Origin: an uncultured bacterium
GTDB lineage: Bacteria > Bacillota > Clostridia > Oscillospirales > Oscillospiraceae
Assembly (NCBI GenBank): GCA_949288405.1
Contig: CASEKM010000104.1
Span: 1-6,365, forward strand
Length of the DNA: 6,365 nt
Reading direction: 5' to 3'
Part shown: positions 5,294 through 6,365 of the stretch, piece by piece
Layout of the letters: the number at the start of each line of letters is the position of its first letter
Numbering within the stretch: the first letter of the stretch is position 1
Notes under the pieces: model-generated
What the model was told of the DNA's origin: nothing
Database searches by the model: none
Seen by the model: only the letters and a program-made list of their open reading frames with translations
Program-made: the position numbers and the translations under genes

Positions 5294-6245
5294 GTTTTTA
5301 CAGCATTTGACCGCCCTCTCCCTGGGAGGCGGGCTGGTGATTTTGGTCCTGATGGCGGCCGCCCGGCTCACCGGCTCCCGGTACGCCGCCCGGTGGCGGT
5401 GCTGGGTGTGGCTGCTGCTGTGCCTGCGGCTGGCGGTCCCCCTCCCCCTGCTGCCCCAGGCTTCGGAGCGCGCCGCCCCCATCCAGCTCCCCACAGTGGA
5501 GGACCGGGTGGTCCTCCAGCCCACTCCGTCCCCGGCGGCTTCCGCCTCAGAGCCGGGGCCGGAGACCCAGCCCAGTCCCGATCCCGCCCCGGAGATCTCG
5601 GCCCCTGGGGCCCTCCCGAAGGAGCCCTTCTCCCTGTCCGCATGGCAGCTCTTGTTTGCCCTGTGGCTGGCGGGAATGGCGGGGGTGCTGGCCTGGGGCG
5701 TGGTCTCCCACCTGCGGTTCCTCCGGTATCTGCGCCGCTGGGCGGCCCCGGTGGGGGAGCCGGAGGTCCTGTCCCTGTACAACGCCCTGGGGGACAAGCT
5801 GGGGCTGGACCGGCGGCCCCGTCTGCTGTCCTGTCCCGGCCTGTTCGTCCCCATGCTGGCGGGCATGTTCCGGCCGGTGCTCCTGCTGCCGGAGGAGCGC
5901 CCCGCCGGGGACGCCCTGAAATACTCCCTCCTCCACGAGCTCACCCACTACCGCCGCCGGGACATTTTCCGCAAAGCGCTGGCCCTGTGGGTGCGGGCGG
6001 TCCACTGGTTCAACCCCCTGGTGTGGCTGGCCGTCCGGTGGATGGACCGGGACCTGGAGCTCTCCTGTGACGAGGGAGCCCTAAAACTCCTCCCGCCGGA
6101 GGAGCACGCCGCCTACGGCCGCACCAGTCTGGATGCCGTGTGCCCCCCTGGCCCCCCCCCCCCCCGCCCCGCAACGGGCCCCGCGTGGCGGGGCCCGCCG
6201 CACGCTGCCCGCAGGCCGCATGAAACAGGGGGGCGCTTTTTCTGA
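5286..6245 (+). CDS. M56-family (BlaR1-like) membrane metallopeptidase, truncated at the C-terminus
   Basis: Residues 1-285 are clearly M56: membrane segments at about 12-28, 39-56 and 118-140, a Pro/Ser/Glu-rich linker (about 78-112), then a zinc protease domain with HELTH (His217, Glu218, His221) and the downstream ELSCDE (Glu258 as probable third ligand). Homology ends at EEHAAYGRTSLDAV. The last 34 residues (from CPPGPPPPRP) are low-complexity and come from a GC-rich palindromic element; stop is at 6243-6245. BlaR1-type proteins have a fourth membrane segment and an outer sensor domain and are usually far longer, so both are missing here. In complete systems the sensor triggers the protease, which inactivates BlaI. 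A protease without sensor could be constitutive, dead or unstable. The ATG lies inside the end of blaI (8-base overlap). Confidence 0.82.
   Translation: MGEFLQHLTALSLGGGLVILVLMAAARLTGSRYAARWRCWVWLLLCLRLAVPLPLLPQASERAAPIQLPTVEDRVVLQPTPSPAASASEPGPETQPSPDPAPEISAPGALPKEPFSLSAWQLLFALWLAGMAGVLAWGVVSHLRFLRYLRRWAAPVGEPEVLSLYNALGDKLGLDRRPRLLSCPGLFVPMLAGMFRPVLLLPEERPAGDALKYSLLHELTHYRRRDIFRKALALWVRAVHWFNPLVWLAVRWMDRDLELSCDEGALKLLPPEEHAAYGRTSLDAVCPPGPPPPRPATGPAWRGPPHAARRPHETGGRFF
6140..6241. repeat. GC-rich palindromic element with C14 run and terminator-like end
   Basis: GCCCCCCTG (6142-6150) pairs with CAGGGGGGC (6226-6234), extendable to 11 bp with a G-U and a G-C pair. Inside lie 14 consecutive C (6152-6165), a perfect 9-bp hairpin GGGCCCCGC/GCGGGGCCC with GTG loop (6176-6196), and a small CTGC/GCAG palindrome (6205-6214). 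Right after the outer stem comes TTTTT (6237-6241), so on the plus strand the whole would also act as a terminator. The element begins exactly where M56 homology stops. I suspect a dispersed palindromic repeat of the host genome; copy number cannot be seen here. Confidence 0.6.
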
Positions 6246-6365
6246 AATTGGAAGATATTCCGGATTCGGGTCTGTGTCTCCTTAGCAGAGCCGGAGAGGG
6301 GGGTGGAAAAGGGAGTATGGGGGAGCATAAGAACACCTCGTTTCAGAGTGAAGAGTGGAGAGTGA
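6246..6365. other. Terminal stretch without a recognised gene
   Basis: No recognisable coding region. One plus frame stays open from the TGA at 6220 to the window edge and a minus frame starts at 6336, but neither resembles a known family or has a ribosome site. The base composition is less GC-rich than the genes. It does not continue the M56 protein. Confidence 0.5.
6345..6365 (+). repeat. 7-bp tandem repeats at the window edge
   Basis: Three consecutive units, AGAGTGA, AGAGTGG and AGAGTGA, fill 6345-6351, 6352-6358 and 6359-6365 and probably continue beyond the window. Confidence 0.7.

Noticed and set aside
4889..5944. 351-residue minus-strand open frame opposite blaI and the M56 gene
   Set aside because: Shadow of two well-supported plus-strand genes in GC-rich DNA; its translation is Arg/Gly/Ser-rich low complexity without a recognisable domain.
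6010..6336. Minus-strand open frames of 108 and 71 residues at the right end
   Set aside because: They read through the palindromic element and antisense to the M56 protease domain, giving Gly/Pro/Arg low complexity without a family match.
6221..6365. Plus frame open to the window edge as the M56 C-terminus
   Set aside because: Its translation shows no membrane segment or sensor-domain feature, has no start with a ribosome site, and is too short to judge.
1..6365. CRISPR array, tRNA, rRNA, transposase or prophage genes
   Set aside because: I looked for spaced direct repeats, tRNA-like folds and transposase or phage motifs and found none; the only direct repeats are the 23-bp duplication and the terminal heptads.

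Overview
The window looks like chromosomal DNA of a GC-rich, butyrate-forming gut clostridium, most likely Oscillospiraceae and related to Flavonifractor, Intestinimonas or Lawsonibacter. This rests on the hbd-bcd-etfB-etfA cluster, strong AGGAGG ribosome sites, a clostridial DivIVA-like protein and a BlaI/M56 pair. The placement is inference; no marker gene is present.

Left part (1-3360), minus strand: an operon for the reductive end of butyryl-CoA synthesis, read hbd (3155-2316), bcd (2294-1152), etfB (1133-310), etfA (288 to the window edge). Hbd reduces acetoacetyl-CoA to 3-hydroxybutyryl-CoA. Bcd with EtfAB reduces crotonyl-CoA to butyryl-CoA, probably coupled to ferredoxin reduction. 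Crotonase and thiolase are not in view. The genes are 18-21 bases apart and each has its own Shine-Dalgarno. etfB is broken by an exact 23-bp tandem duplication (531-553 and 554-576) that shifts the frame, with a TGA overlapping a new ATG. The roughly 170-nt leader before hbd holds a sigma-A-like promoter, a terminator-like hairpin and an 18-bp dyad matching the Rex operator consensus at all but one defined position, so NADH/NAD+ control is likely.

Middle (3361-4800): about 220 bases without a gene, then a minus-strand DivIVA-like coiled-coil protein with its own promoter and a strong terminator. Divergent from it is a 102-residue single-domain MGMT-family gene that keeps the acceptor cysteine.

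Right part (4801-6365), plus strand: a blaI-like repressor preceded by two BlaI-type dyads, overlapping by 8 bases an M56 (BlaR1-like) membrane metalloprotease gene. The M56 homology stops after about 285 residues, exactly where a GC-rich palindromic element begins (6140-6241: C14 run, nested hairpins, T5). The fourth membrane segment and sensor domain are missing. The last 120 bases hold no recognisable gene and end in 7-bp AGAGTGA-type tandem repeats that run to the window edge.
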